Part shown: positions 20,815 through 21,118 of the stretch, piece by piece
Numbering within the stretch: position 1 is the stretch's first letter
Layout: every line of letters starts with the position of its first letter
From: Ampelomyces quisqualis
Taxonomy: Eukaryota > Ascomycota > Dothideomycetes > Pleosporales > Phaeosphaeriaceae
Length of the DNA stretch: 21,118 nucleotides
Assembly: GCA_018398575.1 (NCBI GenBank)
Contig: JAGTXZ010000016.1
Span: forward strand, 1 to 21,118
Reading direction: 5' to 3'
The notes under the pieces: generated by a model
What the model saw: the letters and a program-made list of their open reading frames with translations, nothing else
The model's database searches: none
What the model was told of the DNA's origin: nothing
Made by a program: the position numbers and the translations under genes

Positions 20815-20997
20815 TAAAAAAACTTTAAAGGACGTTCAACACAGTAGATCTCAACGCCCACACTATAATATATTAAATTAAAATAGTCCTAGAGTAACAT
20901 CTATACTTTAGTTACTATTTCTTTAAAAAAAAATATAATATATTATCTAGTTAAAGTGCTAGAGCTTTAGCGAAAACAAGCCTTGGCAAAGAATATT

Positions 20998-21118
20998 AAA
21001 AAGTTACAAACTTCACTGCCGTGCATCTTAGCAACTAGAGCAGCTATAAAAATTCTAAATAGTGCGTTTTAAAGAGGGAATTAAGCTCTATATTTTAGGT
21101 TTTTAGAATAATTACGTA
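20998..21118 (-). repeat. Right inverted repeat of the MITE
   Basis: It is the reverse-complement partner of 20694-20814. It ends exactly at the last base of the window with ATTACGTA, so it could extend further. Confidence 0.75.

Larger units (their letters stand above)
20694..21118. mobile_element. MITE with about 120-bp inverted repeats
   Basis: The start (TACGTAAGTAACCTAAAAA) and the reverse complement of the window end (TACGTAATTATTCTAAAAAC) align for about 120 bases without large gaps, sharing AAAATATAGAGC, CCCTCTTTAAAA, GCACTATT and CTCTAGTT blocks. Its interior of about 180 bp is AT-rich and non-coding. TA ends suggest a TA-target element such as Tc1/mariner/pogo. It keeps many TCA, TGG, CGA and TGA trinucleotides, so it inserted after the damage or was never targeted. 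The right end coincides with the window edge, so the target duplication cannot be seen. Confidence 0.8.

Noticed and set aside
1..21118. tRNA, rRNA or other structured RNA genes
   Set aside because: No cloverleaf with conserved A and B boxes or rRNA-like sequence was noticed by eye on either strand; the abundant hairpins are explained by TAGTA/TACTA composition.

Overview
This window looks like a transposon graveyard from a filamentous ascomycete (Pezizomycotina) genome: about 20 kb of AT-rich DNA damaged by repeat-induced point mutation (RIP). The reasons are saturation with TA/TAG/TAA, long stretches that still read as protein once scattered TAG/TAA stops are ignored, and a near-total loss of C followed by a purine wherever the preceding base is a pyrimidine (TCA, TCG, CCA, CCG and their complements TGA, TGG, CGA, CGG). 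ACA, GCA, ACG and GCG survive. I see no intact gene, rRNA, tRNA or CRISPR array, and I cannot name the species.

Layout. Bases 1-208 are GC-richer DNA with little damage. Bases 221-4124 hold a relic Ty3/gypsy retrotransposon on the minus strand: gag with a zinc knuckle, protease, reverse transcriptase and RNase H, then three 99-bp in-frame tandem repeats where integrase would be expected. A repeat of about 200 bp (4125-4350) is found again, same orientation, at 20458-20653; the two copies bracket about 16.1 kb. Inside that interval the left half (4.4-10.9 kb) reads on the minus strand. It has two unrecognised degenerate coding blocks and a relic of a Plavaka/KDZ-like (CACTA-related) fungal transposase at about 8.34-10.6 kb. 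The right half reads on the plus strand. It has an unrecognised block at 13.35-13.75 kb, a relic pogo/Fot1-type (DDE, Tc5/CENP-B HTH) transposase at 14.5-15.92 kb with a still visible 70-bp intron, and several unrecognised blocks up to 20.44 kb, one rich in charged residues. Five short tandem arrays (periods 89, 134, 147, 101 and 171 bp) lie between these blocks.

At the right edge (20694-21118) sits an undamaged MITE of about 425 bp with terminal inverted repeats of about 120 bp. The damage starts near 210 and stops near 20.46 kb, so the repeats between those points were targeted while the two flanks were largely spared.

The genes do not form a working pathway. They are independent mobile elements, probably nested or composite, all inactivated. 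The points most worth following are the strict YCR mutation context, the 16-kb interval between direct repeats with divergent transposase relics, and the unidentified coding blocks that may be its cargo.
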